A DNA stretch of 64,000 nt from Oscillospiraceae bacterium (GCA_021202845.1 JAJQCF010000008.1:1-64000); one strand, 5' to 3'; counted from the stretch's first letter, positions 1-7,597 are shown. Numbers and translations are program-made. Notes: a model not told the origin generated them from the sequence alone.

Positions 1-3000
1 TGCGCCGCTGCCGCCGTTCGCGTCGTAGCTAAGGGTTACCTCGGTCTCTATCAGCTTCCACTGTGCATACAGCGTCGTGTCCTCGCTGATTTCGATGGTA
101 TCGTCTGCACTGTAGCTGTCTCCGCTGCCGTCTGCTGCGGTGTTCCAGCCATCAAACGTGTAGCCGGTATAAGTCGGTACAGTGTCGCTTACTGTGAAGG
201 TGGCGGTAGGCGTGTCATCTCCATCGCTTGTGGCCTTTTGGCTCTCACTTGCGGGGGCGCCTGTGCCTCCATTAGCATCGTAGCTCAACACCAAATCCGT
301 GGATTTTGTCCAGTAGCCGTACAATGTCGTGTTCGCCGTTATTGTAAACGAATCGACTTTGTTTGTGTGAGCAGAATCAAGATACCATCCGTGGAAGGTA
401 TATGTGTAATCTCCAACAGTCACTGTCTGGCCATCAGTATAGGTTGAGTTCACCGTGACTGTAGAACCGCTTGTGTACGCGATATCATCTACAGGCACGC
501 TATATCCGCTCGGCGGCGCAGTCCAGCTATAAGTCACGGTATATGTGCTAAGTGCTCTTATATAGTAATTTATTGTACAGTTGCTTCCGCTATCGACCGA
601 AATTGTAGTGTTGTCAGTTACATCGGTCGCAGTACCGCTTCCATACTGCTGAGTAATTTTAACCAACTCGTATGCAGGGTCAACATCTATGACAACTTCA
701 GTAATTCCGCTTCCGAAATAGTCAGAATGTGTGCCCAGCGTTTCAGTCACATTTCCATCATCATCAACAAGATATATATTGATTGTAATGAGATACGGAG
801 CCCAACTGTAGTATGTTCCGCCGGTTCCCCAGTCGGCAGTGTAGGCTGTTGCATAATCGCTCTCAGTAAATACCATCAGGTAATAGAAGACAAGCTGGTC
901 ATTTTCATCGAACGCTATGTAATCGCTCTCACCTACCGGCAGGTAACAATACTCTCCATCAATATAAGCTAATGCAGAGATTTCAATGCCTCGGGTATTG
1001 CCGCGGTTGCCACTGTAAGGATTCTGCCAGTGTGCATCAATTGCAGAACTGCCATAATCGTCATCTTCATCGAGAACAATGGCCTTCCAGTATGCAGCAT
1101 CAAGTGTTCCGTTTGTTACTCCCGTTTGAATTCCTTTGCTTTCCACTATGCCGGAAACCAACGGGTAACTTGCAAGGTCATCGGAAGTCAGGTCAATGTA
1201 ATAATAATCATAGGATGTTGTTGTACCGTTGTTACTGTAGGTTGCCGTGCCGGTGCTTGTAACGCCGCTAACCTCAACCTGCATATTCGTGCACCACAGC
1301 TCGGCCTCCAGCGGGGCGGCGGTGACGACTATTGTGTACACTGTGTCACCGACGGTCACGGTCGTCGTGCCCGCGGATACGCCGGTCACGGTGATGGTTG
1401 TGGAAGCCTCGGTTGCCGCAGTCGTGGTCAGGGTGTACAGAGTAGTAACATTCACAGCTGTATTGTTCATATTCTGGCCAGTCTGTGAGCCAACTGTCTG
1501 TTGTGCGTTGTTACTGTCATAATAGTACCATCTATAGGTTGTGCTCCCCCATGAGGTACTGCGCTGCACATACAGCTGATAGTAACTTCCATCAACTAAG
1601 CAGTAGTAGATGGTAGCAGTCAAGGCGGTGCTGTTGCCAAGGCCCAAACTATTATAAGTTACATTACTCGTAACCTGCGTATACGTATCCGTCTCCGCGC
1701 CGGCGTCGGTTCCGGATACAGTCACCGTTGCAATGTCCGTCTTGAGGCCATCGCTGGTGTAACTGTCAGAGTAGTTACTGCCGCTGACAGTAATGGTGCT
1801 GCTTTCTCCGACCGTGAGGGTGATAGTCTTCGTCTCTGTCGCTTCTACCTCATCAGCGTCACCAACAGATGCGGCACTCACGGCGAAGACTTCTGTGTTG
1901 TTCTCCGCAAAGGCAGTGAGGATATTGCTGAAGTTAGAAATGCCTGCATCATTGTCAGAAACGGCAGCATCGCACCAATAGCAGAGCATAACGCCCACGG
2001 GGTTAACGCTGCCGTCATCGTCACCCATAACGGTGTCATAGGCATAGGATGTACTGCTTGCCCTTGAGTATGCAGCTGAGTAGGTATCACTGCTGCTGTA
2101 CTGCACGTAATACAAGTCTCCGTTGGTGTTGACAATGCTGTGGCCCATTTTTGCCAAGGTGTTCGCAGAGGCGACATCATAACCGGTCCAGCCGCTTGAC
2201 CAGTAGCAAACCATGATGTTGGTATCAAATGTACCGGAGCTTGTAACATCGTTGAAGTAAATGCCGTCGTTGAACGCCATGGGGGTCATTCCGGCATCTT
2301 TAACCATTTTGGCTACTTCATTGACATAAGTAACAAACGAACCATAGTTTCCGTCGCTCTGCAGCCGCCCAAAGCCCATGCTGCCCGAAGTATATACGTC
2401 GTTTGCGTACTCATCGCAGCCCATGTTGAAATAGGTGCAGTAGTCATCGAAATAATCAATATACTTCTGCAGCAGCGCCTGAGTGAACGCCACGGCTGTC
2501 GCGTTCGTCACGTCGATGGTTCTGCTGGAGCCGCCGTAATCGAGCGAAGAATTTGTCAGGCTATCCGCCGCGTACAGAATTGCGTCCATGTGGCCCGGCG
2601 TGTTGATGAGCGGGATAATCTCAATGCCCTTTTCTCCGGCATAGGAGATAATCTCGTCCATCTCGGTCTCGGTCAGCTCATTGGTGTCGCAGTCGCGGTA
2701 CGCTTTGTTTCCTGCCTGAATCGCATTAGTGACGGTATCGCTGTCGTAGGTTGTTCCATCAACCGTCAGCGACATGTCGTCCAGCAGGAAGCGCAGACCG
2801 TCGTTGCCCACGGCGAGCTCTACGTAGTTGTAGTCCGCCGCCGCAGCCGCGTCAATCAGCGTCTCAATCTGGGCAACGGTAAAGTACTCTCTGCCGCAGT
2901 CCAGAAATGCGATTTTGAGAAACTCGCTGCTTGCGCTTGCAACCGTGGCGCTGTCATCGCTATCTGCCGCCATTGCCGACACGGGCATAACGGACAGCAA

Positions 3001-3042
3001 CATGCAAAGCGCCATTGCAATTGCTAAAATTCGTTTTCGCAT
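1..3042 (-). CDS. Secreted GH20-like beta-N-acetylhexosaminidase with InlB-type repeats (C-terminus cut by window start)
   Basis: The frame is open from the ATG at 3042 to the first base of the window, giving 1014 visible residues. An AGGAG box lies 7-8 nt before the start. Residues 1-26 form a Sec signal peptide. Residues about 40-370 resemble the GH20 barrel: a PGH motif around H151 and the catalytic Asp-Glu pair at D210-E211. GH20 enzymes remove terminal N-acetylhexosamine by substrate-assisted catalysis, so mucin or milk glycans are plausible substrates (inference). After a Thr/Ser-rich linker region come InlB/Listeria-Bacteroides-type repeats with the LSYDANGG and TLYAQW signatures, typical of surface proteins. 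Any wall anchor would lie outside the window. Its promoter lies in a putative invertible segment. The GGDE context is altered to GCDE, so activity is likely but not certain. Confidence 0.75.
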   Translation of the reverse strand, partial: MRKRILAIAMALCMLLSVMPVSAMAADSDDSATVASASSEFLKIAFLDCGREYFTVAQIETLIDAAAAADYNYVELAVGNDGLRFLLDDMSLTVDGTTYDSDTVTNAIQAGNKAYRDCDTNELTETEMDEIISYAGEKGIEIIPLINTPGHMDAILYAADSLTNSSLDYGGSSRTIDVTNATAVAFTQALLQKYIDYFDDYCTYFNMGCDEYANDVYTSGSMGFGRLQSDGNYGSFVTYVNEVAKMVKDAGMTPMAFNDGIYFNDVTSSGTFDTNIMVCYWSSGWTGYDVASANTLAKMGHSIVNTNGDLYYVQYSSSDTYSAAYSRASSTSYAYDTVMGDDDGSVNPVGVMLCYWCDAAVSDNDAGISNFSNILTAFAENNTEVFAVSAASVGDADEVEATETKTITLTVGESSTITVSGSNYSDSYTSDGLKTDIATVTVSGTDAGAETDTYTQVTSNVTYNSLGLGNSTALTATIYYCLVDGSYYQLYVQRSTSWGSTTYRWYYYDSNNAQQTVGSQTGQNMNNTAVNVTTLYTLTTTAATEASTTITVTGVSAGTTTVTVGDTVYTIVVTAAPLEAELWCTNMQVEVSGVTSTGTATYSNNGTTTSYDYYYIDLTSDDLASYPLVSGIVESKGIQTGVTNGTLDAAYWKAIVLDEDDDYGSSAIDAHWQNPYSGNRGNTRGIEISALAYIDGEYCYLPVGESDYIAFDENDQLVFYYLMVFTESDYATAYTADWGTGGTYYSWAPYLITINIYLVDDDGNVTETLGTHSDYFGSGITEVVIDVDPAYELVKITQQYGSGTATDVTDNTTISVDSGSNCTINYYIRALSTYTVTYSWTAPPSGYSVPVDDIAYTSGSTVTVNSTYTDGQTVTVGDYTYTFHGWYLDSAHTNKVDSFTITANTTLYGYWTKSTDLVLSYDANGGTGAPASESQKATSDGDDTPTATFTVSDTVPTYTGYTFDGWNTAADGSGDSYSADDTIEISEDTTLYAQWKLIETEVTLSYDANGGSGA

Positions 3043-3119
3043 TTGTTTGACTCCTTCTGTTTTTTATTTTATGCCATGTGCTGAGGCCGCCGTGTTGTAT
3101 AGCTCTTAAAGAGCCATAA

Positions 3120-3136
3120 AACATAATGTGTGTTAT
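3120..3136 (+). repeat. Left inverted repeat of the putative switch
   Basis: This 17-bp copy lies in the 5' leader of the GH20-like gene, between its promoter and start codon. It contains CATAA-TGTGTG-TTATG, a symmetric core. Confidence 0.75.
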
Positions 3137-3176
3137 GAAAATTTCTCAGCTGCACAGCATAGTTGTAATCGAGTTG

Positions 3177-3205
3177 ATTATACGTTTTCACCATTAAATT
3201 GTCAA
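3177..3205 (-). promoter_or_regulatory. Sigma-A promoter for the GH20-like gene
   Basis: Read on the minus strand, TTGACA (3200-3205) and TATAAT (3177-3182) are both consensus and are separated by exactly 17 nt. The expected start is near 3170, leaving a leader of about 130 nt. The whole promoter lies between the two inverted repeats at 3120 and 3457. Confidence 0.85.
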
Positions 3206-3456
3206 CTGATTTTTTGGAAATACTTCTAAAAGTTCGGATGTGCATTAAAATATGTATATTGTACAACCTTTTACACGATAATGATGTGTTTAAAAGTGAA
3301 AATGAGACGACGACTGAAGCTTACCGCAAAAATGATTTTGCCAGCAGCGGCAGGCCGATTTTGCTGCGCCCTTTTTGTGCCTTTATAAAACGTTAAAGGC
3401 ATATTACAAATGATATTTCTCCCCTTTACTCTTCGCAGAACCGAGCGCAGGTTCAT

Positions 3457-3473
3457 ATAACACACATTATGTT
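3457..3473 (-). repeat. Right inverted repeat of the putative switch
   Basis: This is the exact reverse complement of the left copy over 17 bp. The stop codon of the recombinase lies 40 bp further on. Confidence 0.75.
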
Positions 3474-3512
3474 CGCCGGCCCATTACTGCGGTAGGTCGG
3501 CGCTTTATTTTT

Positions 3513-4373
3513 CTAATTCACCAGCCCGAGGCAGTCAATGCACGCTTCGTGCTCCCTGCCCGTGGAGATGATGTAAACCCGCGTGGTGTTGATGCTGCTG
3601 TGGCCGAGAATGTCCGCTAACTTGGCAATGTCCTTGTGCCGCTTATAAAACGTGCGGGCGAACAAGTGGCGCAGGTTATGCGGAAACACCTTGGACGGCT
3701 CAACGCACGCCGCCGCGCACAGCTGCTTCATTTTGCGCCAGATATACGTCCTGTCGAGCGGCTTGCCTTCCCTGTTCACAAACAGCGGACCGCTCCTGAT
3801 TTTTGCCCTTTTCGCGTATTCGATGAGCTTGCGCCGCAGCTTGGACGAGATGAGAATCTGCCGCGTTTTGCCCTTGAGCGACACCGTAGCCTCGCCGCGC
3901 TCAGTTGCCTCCGCTGTTATATATTCCAGCTCGGAGACGCGGATGCCCGTGCCGCAGATTGTTTGTATGATGAGCGCGAGCTGTGCGTCTCCCGCCTCCT
4001 CCGCTGAGGAGATGAGACGGAAATATTCTTCAATGCTCAGGAGCCTCTCGCCGGAGCAGTAGGCGCGCCGCTGTATGCTGATTTGCTCAACGCGCAGGTC
4101 CCCGCGCTCAAGGAACTTGAAAAAGCTGTTCAGCGCTGCTAACTTCGCGTTGACCGAGGCGGGCTTATACTCCCGCCGCAGCTTTTCTTTGTAGCCGAGC
4201 ACCGTGCCGCGGTCAGCCTCAGCGCCGCCGAGCCATGCGATGAACTGCCGCAAGTCGCGTGCATACTGTGTTCGTGTCGCCGCGCTGCGCTCCGCCAGCT
4301 CAAGATGCTCATCAAATGAGTGCAGCCTCTCGGACAAATACTCAGGGGTCAATGCTGTCTTCTTTCTTGCCAT
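3513..4373 (-). CDS. Tyrosine recombinase (XerC/D-like, probable DNA invertase)
   Basis: The 286-residue protein has an N-terminal SAM-like core-binding domain (about 15-95) and a C-terminal catalytic domain. The expected catalytic set is visible: R145 in GTGIRVSE, a lysine in the beta hairpin (about K168/K170), H232-x-x-R235 in HNLRH, H258 in LGHSS and nucleophile Y267. It lacks an arm-binding domain, as in Xer and phase-variation recombinases. The start chosen at 4373 has GGAGG 10 nt upstream; a longer frame to 4484 has no such site. Its position beside the inverted repeats at 3120 and 3457 suggests it flips the promoter of the glycosidase. A role in chromosome dimer resolution or element excision is the alternative. 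Confidence 0.85.
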   Translation of the reverse strand: MARKKTALTPEYLSERLHSFDEHLELAERSAATRTQYARDLRQFIAWLGGAEADRGTVLGYKEKLRREYKPASVNAKLAALNSFFKFLERGDLRVEQISIQRRAYCSGERLLSIEEYFRLISSAEEAGDAQLALIIQTICGTGIRVSELEYITAEATERGEATVSLKGKTRQILISSKLRRKLIEYAKRAKIRSGPLFVNREGKPLDRTYIWRKMKQLCAAACVEPSKVFPHNLRHLFARTFYKRHKDIAKLADILGHSSINTTRVYIISTGREHEACIDCLGLVN

Positions 4374-4454
4374 ATCTCTACAGCCTCCTATCAAAATTTT
4401 GAGGGTCTGACACATTATCCTATATTTCGGCCTGTTAGCGCTACTTTTTTGCAG

Positions 4455-4497
4455 AAAAAGCGCGTCCCGCCTGTGAAAGCCCACAGGTGAAACGCGC
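4455..4497 (-). terminator. Rho-independent terminator, probably of the type I toxin mRNA
   Basis: On the minus strand GCGCGT and CCTGTG pair with CACAGG and ACGCGC, and a run of five T follows. It separates the toxin locus from the recombinase gene downstream on the same strand. Confidence 0.7.
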
Positions 4498-4566
4498 CTG
4501 ATATACCAATATTGGATTTTAAGCAGCCAATATGCAGACGATTATGGCAAGCCGAGCAAAAAACAT

Positions 4567-4594
4567 TTGACTTTTCGCTGCCGTATGCTATAAT
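4567..4594 (+). promoter_or_regulatory. Promoter of the antisense RNA
   Basis: TTGACT (4567-4572) and TATAAT (4589-4594) are spaced by 16 nt, placing the start near 4601. Confidence 0.8.
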
Positions 4595-4600
4595 AAACAC

Positions 4601-4736
4601 AAGGAGATGCCTGCGCAAACAAGCACCTCCCTGCGGCGAAACCCAAGACGGTTGCCGTAGTTGGACAGGGACACGTCCTATGGTGTTAAACCAAGAACAA
4701 TGAACCGTTCTGTTCCCGCAGACGGTTCATTTTTTC
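4601..4736 (+). ncRNA. Antisense RNA antitoxin of a type I toxin-antitoxin locus
   Basis: A transcript from the promoter at 4567-4594 would end at the hairpin TGAACCGT/ACGGTTCA (4701-4729) followed by six T. It would be about 135 nt and fully complementary to the 3' part of the convergent toxin mRNA, including the last codons of the toxin. Near its 5' end CACCTCC (4624-4630) is also complementary to the toxin ribosome binding site GGAGGTG. The layout matches TxpA/RatA and BsrG/SR4-type systems, where antisense pairing at 3' ends promotes decay or blocks translation. No expression data are available. Confidence 0.65.
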
Positions 4737-4822
4737 TTGTTCTTGGACTTTATGTAGACGATAATGGCAAATGCTAAGCCAATAACGCTGCAAATATTTC
4801 CGAAAACATCAAAAATATCCAT
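4727..4822 (-). CDS. Type I toxin-like small hydrophobic peptide (holin-like toxin)
   Basis: The 31-residue peptide starts MDIFDVFGN, continues with one hydrophobic helix (about residues 8-23) and ends in a lysine-rich tail (KSKNKKK). This is the shape of Fst/TxpA/BsrG and 'putative holin-like' toxins, which insert into the cell membrane. AGGAGGTGG precedes the ATG by 6-8 nt. The mRNA would start near 4972 from a perfect promoter and carry a roughly 150-nt structured leader, with CCCGCGAG/CTCGCGGG and CAGATTT/AAATCTG hairpins, the latter close to the ribosome binding site. The convergent antisense RNA overlaps its 3' end. Toxicity is inferred, not shown. Confidence 0.7.
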   Translation of the reverse strand: MDIFDVFGNICSVIGLAFAIIVYIKSKNKKK

Positions 4823-4978
4823 ATCGGCCACCTCCTGAATATCAGATTTGAAAATCTGTAATATTCCCGCGAGGCTCGATACTTCGCCTTCCTTTCCGCT
4901 CTCGCGGGCAGTCAGGCAACCGCCTTTTTAACCGTACACCGTCAATGACAGACATATAACGGCGGGTTCTGCGATTTG

Positions 4979-5007
4979 ATTATACAAAGTTTGAGGGGAA
5001 ATGTCAA
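4979..5007 (-). promoter_or_regulatory. Promoter of the type I toxin mRNA
   Basis: On the minus strand TTGACA (5002-5007) and TATAAT (4979-4984) match consensus with a 17-nt spacer. Confidence 0.85.
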
Positions 5008-5023
5008 TTAAATGTTGCGGGGA

Positions 5024-5163
5024 TTGACAAAGCGCGGTTAAACCCAAGACGGTTGCCGCAATCGAAAATAGTTCAGTTTTCTTAGGGCGTTAAGCCCAAG
5101 AAAAAATGAGCCGTTCTGTTACAGCAGACGGCTCACTTTCTCATGTTCTTGGATTTCTTGTAG
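5024..5163. pseudogene. Degenerate second copy of the type I toxin-antitoxin locus
   Basis: The stretch from AACCCAAGACGGTTGCCG onward aligns with 4639-4757: the same hairpin with changed arms (TGAGCCGT/ACGGCTCA) and, on the minus strand, the toxin's C-terminal codons (YKKSKN.RK then stop). Just upstream the reading frame holds a TAG and the hydrophobic helix is missing. The antisense -35 TTGACA at 5024 survives, but no -10 follows. This is a decayed duplicate. Confidence 0.65.
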
Positions 5164-5265
5164 TGCTACGGGGATTGTGTATTATCTTCCGACGCTGGCA
5201 TTACAGACTTGCCGGAAAGGCCACACTTTCCCCGCAGCATACGGCGGCGGATTTTAAATTAAACG

Positions 5266-5294
5266 TTGACTTCCCGCTTCTGGGGGGTTATAAT
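5266..5294 (+). promoter_or_regulatory. Promoter of an orphan small RNA
   Basis: TTGACT (5266-5271) and TATAAT (5289-5294) have a 17-nt spacer. There is no open frame with a ribosome binding site before the terminator at about 5350. Confidence 0.75.
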
Positions 5295-5300
5295 GAAAGT

Positions 5301-5360
5301 GCAAAACATCTTTATTAGCCCTTGTCATGGTGGCAGCCACGGCGGGGGCATTTTTATTTT
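5301..5360 (+). ncRNA. Short orphan RNA ending in a strong terminator
   Basis: From the predicted start near 5301 only about 50-60 nt precede a hairpin formed by GCCCTTGTC (5318-5326) and GGCGGGGGC (5341-5349), with an internal GTGG/CCAC step, followed by TTTTTATTTTT. It runs convergently toward the excisionase-like gene on the other strand. It may be a stranded antisense antitoxin like the one at 4601; that role is a guess. Confidence 0.5.
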
Positions 5361-5362
5361 TA

Positions 5363-5557
5363 TTACTCACTTTCTGTACCTCCTGCATTCAGCAGCTCCA
5401 AAAGCCTTACAACGTTCACCATGTACTTTGTGCCGCATTTGATATAGGGGATTTCTCCGGAAATGCAGCCCGTGCGAATATAGTTGCGGCTCAAGCCCGT
5501 GGCTGCTGCCGCGCCATTGATTGACATAAACGGCGTGATTGTGTTTGTGTTCAGCAT
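5363..5557 (-). CDS. Small excisionase/AlpA-like helix-turn-helix protein
   Basis: The 64-residue protein carries a MerR-like winged HTH of the excisionase type: SINGAAAATGLSRNYIR is the helix-turn-helix, and GEIPYIKCGTKYMVNV is the wing. Such proteins bend DNA in excision of integrative elements or act as element regulators. GAAGG lies 6-7 nt before the ATG; an internal Met at residue 11 is an alternative start. It follows the 48-codon gene at 5585 by 27 nt on the same strand and sits between a recombinase and an integrase, which fits an element remnant. Confidence 0.65.
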   Translation of the reverse strand: MLNTNTITPFMSINGAAAATGLSRNYIRTGCISGEIPYIKCGTKYMVNVVRLLELLNAGGTESE

Positions 5558-5584
5558 AAATTCACCTTCTTTCCGAGCGCAGTT

Positions 5585-5731
5585 TCAAGCACGCACTGCT
5601 TTTTTCGCAGTGTCCAAAGGTCGGTACAGCTTGCGGCGGGGTACGCGCTCGTGATACCCAAGCGTCTCCGCAAGCAGCCGCGGTTTAACGCCGCAGTTTT
5701 TCAATATTGGGTGGACTTCATTGTTTGGCAT
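5585..5731 (-). CDS. Small hypothetical basic protein upstream of the excisionase-like gene
   Basis: The 48-residue frame (MPNNEVHPILKNCGVKP...) is too short for most gene callers but has a strong AGGAGG 6 nt before the ATG. The stretch LLAETLGYHERVPRRKL could be part of a helix-turn-helix, and the protein is basic. It is the first gene of a two-gene minus-strand operon. I do not recognise the family; a small repressor or Xis-like accessory protein is possible. Confidence 0.45.
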   Translation of the reverse strand: MPNNEVHPILKNCGVKPRLLAETLGYHERVPRRKLYRPLDTAKKAVRA

Positions 5732-5754
5732 ATATGCCCTCCTTAAATAAGAAT

Positions 5755-5819
5755 ATTGTTGACAACAATGCAGGATTATGTTAATATTTTCTTGAAATCC
5801 TGCTGATGTTGATTACAAC
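5755..5819. promoter_or_regulatory. Two GTTG-CAAC palindromes upstream of the small DNA-binding genes
   Basis: ATTGTTGACAACAAT (5755-5769) is a palindrome except at its centre, and GTTGATTACAAC (5808-5819) repeats the same half-site with a wider gap. They lie in the AT-rich 300-bp gap between the divergent small operon and the integrase, where a repressor or excisionase would bind. The rest of the gap (5820-6032) shows nothing recognisable beyond AT richness. Confidence 0.4.
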
Positions 5820-6032
5820 CACATCACAAACGCAATAATTTGCAAACCTCTCCCGCACTCCGAAAGAGCTTTCAAGCAGCACTGTCGCTTGAGCAATTTT
5901 TGATTTTACGCTATTATACCACAAATCCGATAGTATTGCAAAAAATCTGAGCCACTTTTTTAAACAGAACTAAAAAAATTTTTAGAGTCACGGAAACTTG
6001 TGAACGAAAAATGCGCAATTAAAGAGATAAGG

Positions 6033-7231
6033 ATGCAAACGAAAATGGCGAGTTATACAGTGGACACAAAAAAAGACGGCAAAGTAGTTTACAAAGTTCA
6101 TGTCAGCAGCCACGGTCGCCGCGTGACGCGGAGCTGGCACCCGCAAGCGGGCTGGAGCGCCAAAACAATAGACCGCGAGCTGAATAAATTCGCTGCAAAC
6201 CTCGAAAATGAGCTTGCGGCAGGCAAGATACAAACCCGCGCCGAGAAAATCGCAGCGAAAAAGCAGCAAAAGCCGAGGCCGCGAAAATCAAAACCCTTGC
6301 GGAATATGCAAACGGCGTGTTTATGCCCGCAAAGGCCGTAACTTTTTCCGAAAGCGCCCGTTCGAGCTATCAAACTTTTTTAAACCTACACATTCTGCCG
6401 GTGCTCGGCGAGTATCTTTTGCCCGATATAACCCCCGCCATGATAACAAAGCTGCTTTTGAACTACCAAAAAACTCACGCTCACGCCTCTTGCGTCAAAC
6501 TTTACAACATTTTGAATGGCATTTTTAAAATGGCGTTTTTGGACGAATCTATACAGCAAAATCCCATGCTGCGAGTACAGCGCCCGAAGCCGCGCAAAGA
6601 CGAAAAGCCAGCGAAGCAGAGTGCGTATACCGTGGAGGAAACACGACATATTCTCCAATGCCTTGAAAACGAGCCCTTGAAGTGGCGCTGCTATGTTAAT
6701 TTGTTGCTTGACAGCGGCGCGAGGCGCGGCGAAATAAACGCACTCCAATGGAACGATATTGATTTTGAGGACGCCAGCATCACAATTTCAAAAAATCTTC
6801 AATATACAAAAGACAAGGGAGTCTACATTGATACCCCGAAAAACGGAGAAGGCCGAGTAGTGGACGTTGGAGAAGACACGTTAAGCCTGCTGCGACAGCT
6901 GCGCCAGCAGCAAGCAGAGGAATGTATCAGCAAATTTGTCTTTACGCAGCACGGCTCCGCGGAGGTTATGCACCCGCAAAGCCCTACACGGTATTTTCGC
7001 AAAATCGGCGAGAAGTACGGCATACAAGATTTTCACCCGCACAAGCTCCGGCACACCTCCGCGAGTCTTTCAATTACTAACGGAGCTGACATTGTCAGCA
7101 CTTCTGAAAGGTTAGGACATGCCGATTCATTTGTAACCCTGCGAATGTATGCTCATTCCAACCCCGAAGCCATCCGCAATGCGGGAAACATAGCGAGAAA
7201 CGCCTTAAAAGCCGATGACGATGACAAATGA
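6033..7231 (+). pseudogene. Phage/ICE-type tyrosine integrase, split by a -1 frameshift
   Basis: Frame one (from ATG 6033, AAAGAG upstream) encodes the arm-binding domain (YTVDTKKDGKVVYKVHV...) and continues out of phase after AEKIAAKK. The -1 frame continues smoothly as AKAEAAKIKTLAEYANGVF into the core-binding and catalytic domains: R in GARRGE, HKLRH, LGHADS and the nucleophile in RMYAHS. The phase change maps to the A5 run at 6258-6262 (GCG AAA AAG), where one missing A explains it. A sequencing error, true inactivation, or slippage on the A run are all possible. The gene points at the 3' end of tRNA-Thr about 150 bp away, a classic integration site. Its neighbours are excisionase-like genes. 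Confidence 0.75.
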
Positions 7232-7241
7232 CAAATAAAAA

Positions 7242-7284
7242 AGCGCTGGACACGGTTTAACCCATGTTCAGCGCTGAAATTTTG
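7242..7284 (+). terminator. Terminator after the integrase
   Basis: AGCGCTG (7242-7248) pairs with CAGCGCT (7269-7275), with further ACA/TGT pairing inside, followed by a T-rich tail. Confidence 0.7.
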
Positions 7285-7293
7285 AATAAACGC

Positions 7294-7316
7294 GCAACTT
7301 TTTCGTGCAACTTTTT
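7294..7316 (+). repeat. Tandem direct repeat GCAACTTTTT between integrase and tRNA
   Basis: GCAACTTTTT occurs at 7294-7303 and again at 7307-7316, a 13-bp period. Integrases with an N-terminal arm-binding domain use direct repeats of this size near the attachment site, so these may be arm-type sites (inference). Confidence 0.35.
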
Positions 7317-7333
7317 ATTTTGCGGCTTATTGT

Positions 7334-7378
7334 CAAAAAAAGCAAAAACCCTGAAACCACTGTGATTTCAAGGTTTTT
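7334..7378 (-). terminator. Terminator of the tRNA-Asp/tRNA-Thr transcript
   Basis: On the minus strand AAAAACCTTGAAA pairs with TTTCAGGGTTTTT (one G-U), followed by a run of seven T. Confidence 0.75.
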
Positions 7379-7381
7379 CGG

Positions 7382-7457
<76 letters not shown>

Positions 7458-7463
7458 AAAAAA

Positions 7464-7540
7464 TGGCGACCGAGAAGGGGCTCGAACCCTCGACCTCCAG
7501 CGTGACAGGCTGGCGTTCTAACCAACTGAACTACTCGGCC
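7464..7540 (-). tRNA. tRNA-Asp (anticodon GTC)
   Basis: Acceptor GGCCGAG/CTCGGTC, anticodon loop CTGTCAC (GTC), discriminator G and encoded CCA. It is cotranscribed with tRNA-Thr, 6 bp apart. Confidence 0.95.
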
Positions 7541-7568
7541 ACATTTGCTTTCGCTTAACAGCTTGATT

Positions 7569-7597
7569 ATGATAACAAAAAAATCGCTGTCTGTCAA
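7569..7597 (-). promoter_or_regulatory. Promoter of the tRNA-Asp/tRNA-Thr operon
   Basis: On the minus strand TTGACA (7592-7597) and TATCAT (7569-7574) are 17 nt apart, about 30 bp before tRNA-Asp. Confidence 0.8.

Larger units (their letters stand above)
3120..3473. other. Putative invertible promoter segment bounded by 17-bp inverted repeats
   Basis: AACATAATGTGTGTTAT at 3120-3136 recurs as its exact reverse complement at 3457-3473, enclosing 320 bp that carry the GH20 promoter and no convincing gene. Each repeat has the CATAA-(TGTGTG)-TTAT form of a tyrosine-recombinase core, two short inverted arms around a 6-bp centre. A tyrosine recombinase gene ends 40 bp from the right repeat. The arrangement resembles clostridial flagellar and surface-protein switches. 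Inversion would turn the promoter away from the glycosidase. Confidence 0.7.

Noticed and set aside
3199-3465. Short frames on both strands within the invertible segment
   Set aside because: They lack ribosome binding sites and show no family resemblance; the segment is better explained as a promoter cassette.
4512-4703. 63-codon plus-strand frame over the antisense RNA
   Set aside because: Its start lies upstream of the antisense promoter and lacks a ribosome binding site; the RNA interpretation explains the region better.
6000-6032. GTG at 6000 as the integrase start
   Set aside because: It has no ribosome binding site, whereas the ATG at 6033 has AAAGAG at 6 nt and matches the usual integrase start region.
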